A stretch of DNA of 64,000 nucleotides from Mactromeris polynyma (Eukaryota > Mollusca > Bivalvia > Venerida > Mactridae): positions 2,666,001 to 2,730,000 of the forward strand of contig JASFXZ010000037.1 in NCBI GenBank assembly GCA_032209605.1, written 5' to 3'. The translations under genes were made by a program, and so were the position numbers. Under the pieces are notes generated by a model. The model saw only the letters and a program-made list of their open reading frames with translations. It had not been told where the DNA came from and searched no databases. Within the stretch, counting starts at the first letter, position 1; each line of letters starts with the position of its first letter. Shown one piece after another: positions 44,158 to 55,720 of this stretch.

Positions 44158-44381
44158 CATGTTTATTGCCGCTCTGTGTTCAAATATACAATATGAAGAT
44201 TGTAGTTGTGATACTAAGGTTGATTGTCAGCGTGCTGATGGTCATACTCGACGTGAACTCGTATATCTGTCCAAGTATTCAATTTGAAAATACCTGTCTC
44301 TAGTTTCTTTTCATTAAATTGTAATGTACAGCTGATTTAGTATAAATGAGCGCTGCTATGGGATTGTCAACCTCTTCTGGA

Positions 44382-44553
44382 AGTGACGTCATTTCAAGAA
44401 AATGCAACATGTGATGACACTATTTGCAAGCAGGAAACAATATTTACTCCATATGATGACACTTCGCTTTCATACTGCCATATGAGGCAAATATTGTTTG
44501 CTGTCAATACATGGTGACGTCACATGTGACGCTTTCTGGAAATGATGTCACTT
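44382..44553. repeat. Imperfect 170-bp foldback with TGACGTCA motifs
   Basis: Left 'AGTGACGTCATTTCAAGAAA' and right 'TTTCTGGAAATGATGTCACT' are inverted. Complementarity continues through 'AACAATATTTACTCCATATG' and its partner. TGACGTC(A) occurs in both arms. Non-coding. Confidence 0.5.
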
Positions 44554-45412
44554 AAACTTTAGAGGTTTAAAATGTGATCATTAACATACACGCATACATA
44601 TTTACAATGATGGGTGTGGAAAAAAATCAGTATATTTTTCATGTTTGTTTAGGTAAACAAATGAACAAAAAAATGAGCATAATAAAGACATATTTCTCAT
44701 AAGATATGACATACTAATTACTGGGTAAACTGTCGTCAGGGGTAAGTCCTAACATAACCATTGATGTACATGTATATATACACACAAGAAATGATGCAAT
44801 TACCGACAGAAAACATCTCAAATAACAACTTCAAACATTTATTGTTGAATGACCTTGACAGCATAACTGCTTTAGAAGTGGTTAAATTACACACAATTTC
44901 GCTTTTGTCATTTTCGCAATATTTTGTTCACTCGTTGTGCAATTTTCTATTTTTTTTGCCAAAATTAAACAGGGTTTAAAAACATTATTTGATACACTAC
45001 AAAGCTATATGGCACGCGAACTAACTGTCGCCACACGTATACGAAAGATGCAGTCAGGCGATTAATATATTTATAAATGTATTTGATATGTTTGTAGTTA
45101 GTTTATGATTCATTGAGAGCATTTCTTTAATCGTACATTTTATTGCTTGTTATAATGTAATTAATGCGAGCAATAATACAGTCTTGTATTGACAATAAAA
45201 TACAAACGCCATATTTTCAGTCATAAAACAATCATAATTGTATGATACATCACTATGACTTTACAATTGTTTGTTTGGCTAGTTCGATTTTAAACAACCC
45301 AAGTACAACAGCACATTGTAAAATTGTAGTAAACTGAGAATTGTGGAAAGAACAAATGCATTTTATATGGGCTGAGGTCGCTTGTCTTCCTAGAGCATAT
45401 TACATGTCACAG

Positions 45413-45665
45413 GCGTGGTCCTTTGTGATGGAATGGTTATGGTCGCTGACTCCTCCTCACTTGCCCATCACCGCTACGAGTTCGAATCTCACCCGGGATG
45501 TGGAATTTTGTGTACAAAGCAGACTTCCTGGTGGCTTAAGGAAGGTTGGTGGTTTAGCCCGTCTCTTGACTTTGTTCAAAATGCTGCTAGAAGGGGCATG
45601 TGGGATCTACCTGGACCCTTACAGCCGGAAAAGTCACAACATGACCATGGATCTCATGTGACTTG
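45413..45665 (+). repeat. tRNA-derived SINE, second family
   Basis: Head 'GATGGAATGGTTATGGTCGC' with B box 'ACGAGTTCGAATCTCACCCG'. The body 'GTGTACAAAGCAGACTTCCT' and 'GGCATGTGGGATCTACCTGG' ends in 'CATGTGACTTGAAGTCCCCT'. Two short open frames through it are incidental. Confidence 0.5.
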
Positions 45666-45824
45666 AAGTCCCCTTACAAAAACATCATAGGTTTGAAAGA
45701 TATGTGTAGTTGACAATCACTAGGGAGATATTTCTTGATGCTATATATAGAGGCTTTATAAGGGCCATACGAAATGCGCGAATAAATCTATTTTATGGAG
45801 AGAAGGGAAAATTATATAACTACA

Positions 45825-46000
45825 TGTACATTTGTTGCAAGTTATAATCCAAGATTAAATTTGGTATTCTAATATTCAATGTGAAAGCAATGTATCGGTA
45901 TAAAGTACATGTACATTTTTTTGCATGTTATAATCCAAGATTAAATTTGGTATTCTAATATTCAGTGTGAAAGCAATGTATCGGTATAAAGTACATGTAT
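45825..46000 (+). repeat. 84-bp tandem duplication
   Basis: 'TATAATCCAAGATTAAATTT' through 'AAGCAATGTATCGGTATAAA' and 'GTACATGTA' occurs twice with few differences. Confidence 0.5.
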
Positions 46001-47124
46001 ATTGTCTTGCAATCAATTTATTTCTCCTGTGTTATCCTGATGTACAAGTTTTACGAGACCAGCAATGATAGGTTGACGTAATCAGCCTTAGGTCAGAGTT
46101 GAAAGAGATGCAATACTTACCTAACGAAAGGGCCATTTTCTGCCCCCTAATGGCAGCTGCTGTCATGATCTTAATTATTCAGTATCAGTTTACATTTAGC
46201 ATTTTTAAAAAATCAAACATATACAGTATGTAACAGACGTGCTTTGTATCCTTTACAACTGCGTACATGTACTTTGTCATCGACGGAGATAATAGCCACT
46301 TGTTATCAACATCCCTGCACCTTTACCTCAGACACTGCCATCCATATTGATGAAATTGAGGTCGTACAAAATGAAAGGAAACAGAAATAAGACATAAATT
46401 ACAGTATAAGGTTGGGTGTCGTGTCAACTACGAACTGTGGCACATAGTATTGGCGTGATGCAGATATCGCACCTGCTTACATAATCTGAATAATAAATAT
46501 GAAATTATTGTATAATTGATAAAATTTAAATTAACAATTTGCCCTATAACATTGCGCAAACCGTAATCAAGTTACGGTATCGTGTTCAAACGAATGTAGT
46601 GATTGAACGCCAAGTACACAATCGCAACCTCAACATGAAGTGCTATGATGGTAGTTGATCTATTTGCTCCTCCCTGTTGTCATTGTTACATGCATGATAC
46701 TCGAAACAAGGATAAATTGTACACACAGTTAGTTATAACTTGTTCAGCGATGATGACGCTAGAGCAAATATTGACACTATCAGTATGTTTCATTCACTGT
46801 TCTCTGAAAGTCAATGTAGAACACCTCTAGATACCATACCCTTCATTTTCAACATTCTCTAAGTTCTTACGAACAGCATGCGAACGCAAATGATTCGTCA
46901 TTTTTATGACGATTCTCGATCAAGACGTTACAAAATTAATACAATTTTATCAATTAAATTCGATGTTAGCATAACATATGGTGTTGCACCTCTAAAAGTT
47001 AAGGATCTGACTCATCTCGCTTATTGCCATACACAACACCAAGTGTAATTTCGCCCATGTATATCACCACTTTCTTGTCCACATTAACTATCTAGTTCTA
47101 TTTTCAAGCAACCAATATCGTGTA

Positions 47125-47335
47125 GGGGGTGCGCAGTGGTCTAGGGGTAGAGCGCCTGACTCCTGATTCGACGATCGTGAGTTCGAGCCCCGCGATGAGC
47201 GGAGTGTGATCACAAACTTCACAATCCCTAAATTCGGCGCGAGTACTGGTTGGTAGCTAGGAAGCAGTCATCGAGAGTGATTAGTATAAGTTGTAAGAAC
47301 TTGTTTCACAATCGATGTAAACTAATTAAGTTTAA
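47125..47335 (+). repeat. tRNA-derived SINE, family S, full copy
   Basis: 'GGTGCGCAGTGGTCTAGGGG' with 'TAGAGCGC' (A box) and 'GTGAGTTCGAGCCCCGCGAT' (B box). The body 'GCGAGTACTGGTTGGTAGCT' and 'TCATCGAGAGTGATTAGTAT' follows, and the 3' end is 'TTTCACAATCGATGTAAA'. The tRNA head lacks a complementary acceptor arm, so it is not called a tRNA gene. Confidence 0.5.
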
Positions 47336-47689
47336 ACCAAACGTCTTGTTTCCAAGGAGCAACTGACATATAGAATTGCCTCCCCAGCTATGTAAAGTCA
47401 GCCAGCGTCTTAGTTGGTTTCCAGAGCCTGACAATTGTACTTCAATATGAATGTATATACAAATGTATCGTGTTTCTTTTAACATTTTCACAACTGTCAC
47501 CAGACTTGCGACACTGTGTAATTTGTTTTGACTGCAGAAAAAGTGACACATAAGAATGTAACAAAAAATACATGTACACTACATGCAACAGCTAACCAGG
47601 CGACCGTCTAATCCCACACCACTACACCCCCTCCCGGAAGCCATCGTTACTACCATTAAAGTAAATTGAGGGGAAACAGCGTCCTACGT

Positions 47690-47765
47690 TGAACTCAAAC
47701 CCACGACCCCTTCAACACAAGTACAACAATCCATAGACTTAGCTTACTGGGCGGCCGTCATACTC
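47690..47765 (-). repeat. tRNA-like SINE remnant
   Basis: Minus strand: 'GCCCAGTAAGCTAAGTCTAT' (A-box-like) and 'GGGTCGTGGGTTTGAGTTCA' (B-box-like). Short and degraded. Confidence 0.5.
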
Positions 47766-50109
47766 ACCATGATTTCTGAAAGTTACAATGCTTGTCCTAT
47801 TACAATGTACTTCCAAATACGTCAACTATATTTTTACCCATCAGCCATATGCCGAGTCTGTGGTTAAGTTAATACAATAACCGACTATCCCACAACTAGC
47901 GAATTAAACATCTGTGTAAGACTCTTAAATGTGTCTAGTGTGGTAATGTATGGACAAAAATACCGGAATATGTCGTGAACTTTATAAGAAACACGGAGCT
48001 TCAATCTAGTTCCGAAACTTAGCAATTCGTTTCTCATATGTCAGACACAGTCACTGATCATTTCGATAATTATTTCGCATTTAGCTGTTAGTTCTCGTTT
48101 TCATTTGAAATGCATCTGTGTGTGATGCCAGCTGATCAGTATGACACGCTGAAAAACTTCGATGTTTTATTTTATTTCTTGCCCGGATACATTTTTAATA
48201 GGATGTCAATGCTCTTTCGAAGTAATTTTTCCGGAATAATCGTGACATTAATGGCATTTTCCCAAATGAAAGTGAACAAATACGACTCTAACTGTGCAAA
48301 TACTCGCTCCATAACTATGCGGGTACGATAAACTATCGATTTAGATCAATTATGATTGATTGGCATCCCGGACTCGTCAGGTAGAAACCAGTTGTGACAC
48401 GTATTGGGGACGCAAATAACTGTAAGTCGCAGCTAGTTAAACGTCAATATGCTGTGTCATGGTTCATTAACAAAACTTCGTGACTCTTCGTGAATTGTCG
48501 TCTGCTGTCGTAACATTCGATTTTTACCCGAATCCGTTCGCTCACTCGAACACCTGAAGATACAATCTTTTCATGTTTCGGATGTTTAACATGAAAGATA
48601 ATTTATCAAAATGTTGACGGATTTTTTTGCGAAATAATATAACGGTAGGGTATTAATGGCTCAGATATAAAAATGAATGAAATTAAGCCCTGATGTTGCT
48701 AAAAAAAACGACGAATCAGTTGGATGGTAAACAGTAAAATTGATAGCTGTAAATTGAGTGTCATTTTATGTTCGGTGATTTTAAATCTGATTAGGCTGAC
48801 GTCGAAACATTTGGAGGCAATAAAACATTTTAGACATTCGTCTTTAAAAGTCCATCTTAAAAGGCTTAATTTTCTAGATTTCAAATTAAGATAAGTTTGT
48901 TATTATGACCGTTTTACTGTTTGCGTAACACGAACGCACGGTACCTCGGACTCAATACGTCACTGACATATTGGCATTCTGACATTTTATATTTTAGTGT
49001 TATGCCTTTTAACAGCCTGGCTAATTTACGATCCCGTTCCGATAATTATAATGGAATTTGCCGTAAAATTTGATGCATAAAATGTGACGTAAGTTCACGC
49101 TGTTTGTCGTAAAATTACAAGTTACGATGGGTGCAGGTGTTTGGAATTGACATAAATCAACTACCGGTAACTCGTCTAACAAACACGGTATAACATAATC
49201 ACAAATATAAATGGATTGTTTTTGAATAATTGATACAGAAAACGGAGCCGTTTTCGTTACATAAATGTATTGCATCGTAAAGTAAAATTATGGATAAACT
49301 GAACGGTTTCTTTGTAGTGATTTGTAGCAACGTTTATTCGGAGCACATAACTGATTTAGATATAAGCATATGACCACTTTCAAATTGGAAGTTTGAGCAA
49401 TGTCTGTTTCTGTTTGCTCTTATTATGATGTGATATTAGATCATTTTTATTCAGAAATTCTTTCACAACTAATTGTTATTTTTGTTATTTAAAATTTGGC
49501 TTTTGGCTTGAATTGCTCAGCAGATCGTCTCAATATTTGACATATGTCAACTCATCATAACTAGCAGCACAACATCACAGACGTCCATTACTGCGCATTG
49601 AGGTAAGGGTGTGTCTTTGAATAATAATTATCATTTAGGCCCTAGGTTAACGTCAGTACCCGGTCAACGCCGTCCTCGTCTAACTATTCTAATGTGTTTG
49701 AAGTAGGCTTGTGAATGTCCGTTGTATGTGAACATTACTCTGTGTGTGATATGAGGCTTGAGTCTTGATTATTTTCGTAAACTGTTTTATTTTGTATACT
49801 TTATTGTTTCAGTGACAGGGTTATGTGGAAACCACCGCATGACCTCATCATGTATAGGGCACTATGACATATATTGTATTATCTTCGTAAATGTCATGTT
49901 TACAGCATCATTCTTGTTATTACAGTTATTTAATTAACATCATCCACAACAATCCTTCCTTTTTTTCGTTTGTTTTTAAAAACATGTAACAGAGATCCGT
50001 GAAGACGTTGTTTTCTGAAACAATATAATTATGTAAAGAACCCATTTAAATATAGTTCTGATTTTAGAAGAATGCATGCACATCGTTAATAAGAGTGGCA
50101 CAATGGCCA

Positions 50110-50325
50110 AGGGAGGCGCAGTGGTCGAGGGCTAGAGCGCCTGATTCCTGATCTAAAGGTCGTGAGTTCGAGCCCTTCGATTAGTTGGGTTTGATCACGA
50201 ACTTCAAAATCCCTAAAATTGGCGCGAGTACTGGTTTGGGTTGGTAGCCATGAAGCAGTCATCGAGAGTGACTAGTATAAGTTGTAAGAACTTGTTACAT
50301 AATCGATGTACAATAAATAGGTTTA
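50110..50325 (+). repeat. tRNA-derived SINE, family S, full copy
   Basis: 'GGCGCAGTGGTCGAGGGCTA' and 'GTGAGTTCGAGCCCTTCGAT', then the same body as 47125-47335 ('GCGCGAGTACTGGTT', 'AGCAGTCATCGAGAGTGACT'). Confidence 0.5.
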
Positions 50326-50649
50326 TACTTATAGGCAACAAATGATGCAGTGCAGAGTTTTAAAGCAGTCCAACGAAAATAGAGATTAAGCTATGCATGA
50401 AAAGCGTCATTGAAACAGTATTGAAAATAAATGTACATGCTTCATTATAGTTTCCATTCGACAATACTGACATATTTTTAACAACGAGTATCAGTTCATT
50501 GATTCAAACAGCTTTCAGTACAAACACCGATTTCACACTGAAATATAATTAATATTGTAACATATCTAGTAAGGTACAATGATCTAACTGGATGAAGTTA
50601 TTGATTGGTTCTCAACAACATTTCCGTTATATCAGACCCTGGGACCTGG

Positions 50650-50850
50650 CTAGTATTTTTGCGATATTAACCAGCGTGTTTACGATACCAATCGGTATTA
50701 GTGCTGTAACAAACAGTGCTCTGGCGATAATACCATGTGCTTTTGCGAAACAATAAGTGCTCATGCTATACAAACCTGGAACGTGCTATACATACCGGGG
50801 CTCCTGCGATATAATCCCCTGTTCCGGCGATGCCGATTAGAGCCCTTGCT
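50650..50850 (+). repeat. Diverged 21-bp monomers flanking the satellite
   Basis: Consecutive segments such as 'TTGCGATATTAACCAGCGTG', 'TTACGATACCAATCGGTATT' and 'TGGCGATAATACCATGTGCT' keep a 20-21 bp rhythm. They share the (G)CGATA..C motif of the main array but are far more diverged from each other. Read as the old edge of the satellite. Confidence 0.5.
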
Positions 50851-50856
50851 TCTGTC

Positions 50857-51246
50857 CTTCCTATAAGCCGACCTGTGTGTTACTTCCTATAAGCCGACCT
50901 GTGTATTTCTTCCTATAAGCCGATCTGTGTGTTACTTCCTATAAGCCGACCTGTGTGTTACTTCCTATAAGCCGACCTGTGTGTTACTTTCTATAAGCCG
51001 ACCTGTGTGTTACTTCCTATAAGCCGACCTGTGTGTTACTTCCTATAAGCCGACCTGTGTGTTACTTCCTATAAGCCGACCTGTGTGTTTCTTCCTATAA
51101 GCCGACCTGTGTGTTACTTCCTATAAGCCGACCTGTGTGTTACTTCCTATAAGCCGACCTGTGTGTTACTTCCTATAAGCCGACCTGTGTGTTACTTCCT
51201 ATAAGCCGACCTGTGTGTTACTTCCTATAAGCCGACCTGTGTGTTT
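50857..51246 (+). repeat. 26-bp tandem array, 15 copies, inside the satellite
   Basis: 'TTCCTATAAGCCGACCTGTG' plus six bases repeated; 390 bp equals 15 x 26. Units are nearly identical. It separates the diverged 21-bp monomers from the homogeneous core, and 21-bp-type sequence resumes at 51247. Confidence 0.5.
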
Positions 51247-54200
51247 CTTCGATGTTAACAATACTCCTGACAATACCAATATGCATGCGAAACTAGCCAA
51301 TGTTTTTGCGATACTATGCATTGTTCCCGCGATATCCGCCAGTATTCTTTCGATACTAAGCATTGTTCCGGCGATACCAGCCAGTATTCTTGCGAAACCA
51401 ACCAATGTTCTTGCGATGCTAAGCATTGTTCCGGCGATACCAGTCAGTCTTTTTGCGATGCTAAGCATTGTTCCGGCGATACCAGCCAGTATTTTTGCGA
51501 AACCAACCAATGTTCTTGCGATGCTAAGCATTGTTCCGGCGATACCAGCCAGTATTCTTGCGAAACCAACCAATATTCTTGCGATGCTAAGCATTGTTCC
51601 GGGGATACCAGTCAGTCTTTTTGCGATACTAAGCATTGTTCCGGCGATACCAGCCAGTATTCTTGCGAAACCAACCAATGTCTTGCGATGCTAAGCATTG
51701 TTCCGGCGATACCAGTCAGTCTTTTTGCGATACTAAGCATTGTTCCGGCGATACCAGCCAGTATTCTTGCGAAACCAACCAATGTTCTTGCGATGCTAAG
51801 CATTGTTCCGGCGATACCAGTCAGTCTTTTTGCGATACTAAGCATTGTTCCGGCGATACCAGCCAGTATTCTTGCGAAACCAACCAATGTTCTTGCGATG
51901 CTAAGCATTGTTCCGGCGATACCAGCCAGTATTCTTGCGAAACCAACCAATGTTCTTGCGATACTAAGCAACGTTCCGGCGATACCAGTCAGTATTCTTG
52001 CGAAACCAACCAATATTCTTGCGATGCTAAGCATTGTTCCGGCGATACCAGTCAGTATTCTTGCGAAACCAACCAATGTTCTTGCGATGCTAAGCATTGT
52101 TCCGGCGATACCAGTCAGTATTCTTGCGGAACCAACCAATATTCTTGCGATGCTAAGCATTGTTCCGGCGATACCAGCCAGTATTCTTGCGAAACCAACC
52201 AATGTTCTTGCGATGCTTAGCATTGTTCCGGCGATACCAGCCAGTATTCTTGCGAAACCAACCAATGTTCTTGCGATGCTAAGCATTGTTCCGGCGATAC
52301 CAGTCAGTCTTTTTGCGATGCTAAGCATTGTTCCGGCGATACCAGCCAGTATTTTTGCGAAACCAACCAATGTTCTTGCGATGCTAAGCATTGTTCCGGC
52401 GATACCAGTCAGTATTCTTGCGGAACCAACCAATATTCTTGCGATGCTAAGCATTGTTCCGGCGATACCAGCCAGTATTCTTGCGAAACCATCCAATGTT
52501 CTTGCGATGCTAAGCATTGTTCCGGCGATACCAGTCAGTATTCTTGCGGAACCAACCAATGTTCTTGCGATGCTAAGCATTGTTCCGGCGATACCAGTCA
52601 GTATTCTTGCGGAACCAACCAATGTTCTTGCGATGCTAAGCATTGTTCCGGCGATACCAGTCAGTATTCTTGCGGAACCAACCAATGTTCTTGCGATGCT
52701 AAGCATTGTTCCGGCGATACCAGTCAGTATTCTTGCGGAACCAACCAATGTTCTTGCGATGCTAAGCATTGTTCCGGCGATACCACTCAGTATTCTTGCG
52801 AAACCAACCAATGTTCTTGCGATGCTAAGCATTGTTCCGGCGATACCAGTCAGTATTCTTGCGGAACCAACCAATGTTCTTGCGATGCTAAGCATTGTTC
52901 CGGCGATACCAGTCAGTATTCTTGCGGAACCAACCAATGTTCTTGCGATGCTAAGCATTGTTCCGGCGATACCAGTCAGTATTCTTGCGGAACCAACCAA
53001 TGTTCTTGCGATGCTAAGCATTGTTCCGGCGATACCAGTCAGTATTCTTGCGGAACCAACCAATATTCTTGCGATGCTAAGCATTGTTCCGGCGATACCA
53101 GTCAGTATTCTTGCGAAACCAACCAATATTCTTGCGATGCTAAGCATTGTTCCGGCGATACCAGTCAGTATTCTTGCGATGCTAAGCATTGTTCCGGCGA
53201 TACCAGTCAGTCTTTTTGCGATGCTAAGCATTGTTCCGGCGATACCAGCCAGTATTCTTGCGATGCTAAGCATTGTTCCGGCGATACCAGTCAGTCTTTT
53301 TGCGATGCTAAGCATTGTTCTGGCGATACCAGTCAGTATTCTTGCGATGCTAAGCATTGTTCCGGCGATACCAGTCAGTATTCTTGCGATGCTAAGCATT
53401 GTTCCGGCGATACCAGCCAGTATTTTTGCGAAACCAACCAATGTTCTTGCGATGCTAAGCATTGTTCCGGCGATACCAGCCAGTATTCTTGCGGAACCAA
53501 CCAATGTTCTTGCGATGCTAAGCATTGTTCCGGCGATACCAGTCAGTATTCTTGCGATGCTAAGCATTGTTCCGGCGATACCAGTCAGTCTTTTTGCAAT
53601 GCTATGCATTGTTCCGGCGATACCAGTCAGTATTCTTGCGAAACCAACCAATGTTCTTGCGATGCTAAGGATTGTTCCCGGCGATAACAGTCAGTCTTTT
53701 GCGATACTAAGCAACGCTCCGGCGATACCTGCCAGTATTCTTGCGAAACCAACCAATGTTCTTGCGATGCTAAGGATTGTTCCCGGCGATAACAGTCAGT
53801 CTTTTTGCGATACTAAGCAACGCTCCGGCGATACCTGCCAGTATTCTTGCGAAACCAACCAATGTTCTTGCGATGCTAAGCATTGTTCCGGCGATACCAG
53901 TCAGTCTTTTTGCGATACTAAGCAACGTTCCGGCGATACCTGCCAGTATTCTTGCGAAACCAACCAATGTTCTTGCGATGCTAAGCATTGTTCCGGCGAT
54001 ACCTGTCAGTATTCTTGCGAAACCAACCAATGTTCTTGCGATGCTAAGCAACGTTCCGGCGATACCAGCCAGTATTCTTGCGAAACCATCCAATGTTCTT
54101 GCGATGCTAAGCATTGTTCCGGGGATACCAGCCAGTATTCTTGCGAAACCAACCAATGTTCTTGCGATGCTAAGCATTGTTCCGGGGATACCAGTCAGTA

Positions 54201-54450
54201 TTCTTGCGAAACCATCCAATGTTCTTGCGATGCTAAGCATTGTTCCGGTGATACCAGCCAGTATTCTTGGGAAACCAACCAATGTTCTTGCGATGCTAAG
54301 CATTGTTCCGGGGATACCAGTCAGTATTCTTGCGAAACCAACCAATGTTCTTGCGATGCTAAGCAACGTTCCGGCGATACCAGCCAGTATTCGTGCGAAA
54401 CCATCCAATGTTCTTGCGATGCTAAGCATTGATCCTGCGATAACAATCAG
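51247..54450 (+). repeat. 3.2-kb satellite: 21-bp monomers in 63-bp higher-order units
   Basis: Three 21-bp monomer types alternate. A carries 'GCGAAACCAACCAATGTTC', B carries 'GCGATGCTAAGCATTGTTC', and C carries 'GCGATACCAGTCAGTATTC'. All share GCGA at the same place and end in TTC, so they descend from one 21-bp ancestor. The usual order A-B-C gives a 63-bp unit; some units lack A (42 bp). C has 'CAGTCAG' and 'CAGCCAG' forms. The period is a multiple of three and the monomers lack stops in some frames, so very long open frames run on both strands. They show no coding signs: two plus-strand frames are equally open, and a 1-bp deletion near 51680 simply moves the reading from one open frame to another. 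Confidence 0.5.
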
Positions 54451-55009
54451 GATTTACTTCTAGAACATCTTCCCTGCATGAAGCAGGCGTTTTGATTTAT
54501 CATTGTTGAACTTATCACGGAAAATACTAATGACGTATTTGGGAAGGTTCGTTTTAACAAACGTTTCGTATATTCTTATATTAAAAAAAAAAGAAAGCAA
54601 GCGTTAATGTGTCTGATTTCATCAATATAATCAAAAATATCATGCGGTATTAATGGTCGTAAAAGCTAACGATGTGAGACAGTAGCTTTAAATTCCTAGT
54701 GTGTGACGATCACTAGAGTGATTCACTGCAATCACTGGGTTCATCCCGATGTATGTGCTCAAAATGGAATCCCAAATTACTGCTGACTATTTTCAGACGC
54801 TTCTGTTTGTTTGATTAACAATACAATACATTCTACAAAGTTTTTCCACATAGTCGGTGAGAGAGAAACAGTCATCATAGACATAGTAAAAAAAAATAGA
54901 TATGATGGTACACTTACAAAAAGTCAGACAAATATTGAACACAAATATTAATATAAGTACAGTGTAGTTTTTCCAGATTTATGGGTTTTCTTTTGAACAT
55001 AGCGAAGTA

Positions 55010-55720
55010 CAATCTAGATATAGTTTGCCAAGTGTATTTGTGTGCGTTTTGATTTTAAAGACATGATATTATAATATTCGTTAAGAGTTGGCCAATGGCA
55101 ATAATATTGGCTGAAATAGTTTTGTCTTAATCCTCTGTAAAAAGGAGAAACTAAGAGGAAATGGTATTCTGTTTCGGTGGTATTCATTGTACAATAAAAG
55201 CATTTTCGTTCTACTTGAGGTATACTGTCGTATGATCTATGAAAGTACACGACAATGATATCACACAATGTGCATAACTCTTTGTTGTGGATTGGTGTTT
55301 GTTGAATAATACATAATCCTTAAAGTAACAAGAAATCTCAGACAAAGTTGAACCAAAATTTACACCACGAGACTGTAAACTAAACCCTGTATCGGGAGCA
55401 CATGTCAATTAGAATATGAACCACGCATTGTAGCAAGTGATTAGCACAGGTATAACAATTGTACGAAGATAATATATCAAAAGTCATCATTTGTATCAGT
55501 GGTAATGAACAGATACATGTAATACTCCTGTGTCTCAATCTGTGGGTTTGGATATCCGCTCGGAGGTTAGATAATACTTCCAAGCTTTCAGAAGATACGG
55601 ATTAAAATGCAAATTTGTTTTGAGGAACACCTGGAAAGAACACCTCCACAGTCTAACGGTGTCTCGCTTTACACGACTTCCCAACATTCGACACCAAAAT
55701 TTAAGACCTATGCATATCAA
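55010..55720 (-). pseudogene. Non-LTR retrotransposon C-terminal remnant
   Basis: Minus strand: 'RKCFYCTMNTTETEYHFLLV' and 'SPFYRGLRQNYFSQYY' match the C-terminal Cys/His region (CxxC...E.EYHFLLxCPFY..LR) seen after the RT domain in many CR1/L2-like mollusc elements. The third expected Cys is replaced by Ser. Upstream parts, including 'SRVKRDTVRLWRCSFQVF', lie in other frames. Several frameshifts make it dead; no catalytic RT core is visible here. Confidence 0.5.

Larger units (their letters stand above)
42010..50640. other. Gene-free, repeat-bearing stretch
   Basis: No coding exon recognised. Holds two MITEs of the AAGACCACC family, a 56-bp and a 46-bp tandem array, a foldback, several tRNA-derived SINEs and an 84-bp duplication. 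Elsewhere it is AT-rich DNA in which I see nothing. A 73-codon frame at 48110-48331 has no recognisable content. Confidence 0.5.

Noticed and set aside
45341..45666. Overlapping 106- and 83-codon frames
   Set aside because: Both lie within a tRNA-derived SINE.
47125..47200. Functional tRNA gene
   Set aside because: A and B boxes are present but the acceptor arm does not pair, and the same head is attached to a repeated body at other sites, so it is a SINE.
48110..48331. 73-codon frame as a small membrane protein
   Set aside because: Hydrophobic content is typical of translated AT-rich DNA; no homology or gene structure is visible.
51316..54432. A 1038-codon plus-strand gene and a 679-codon minus-strand gene in the satellite
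   Set aside because: They follow from a 63-bp period without stops. Two plus frames are equally open, units vary in number, and there is no signal, splice or promoter context.
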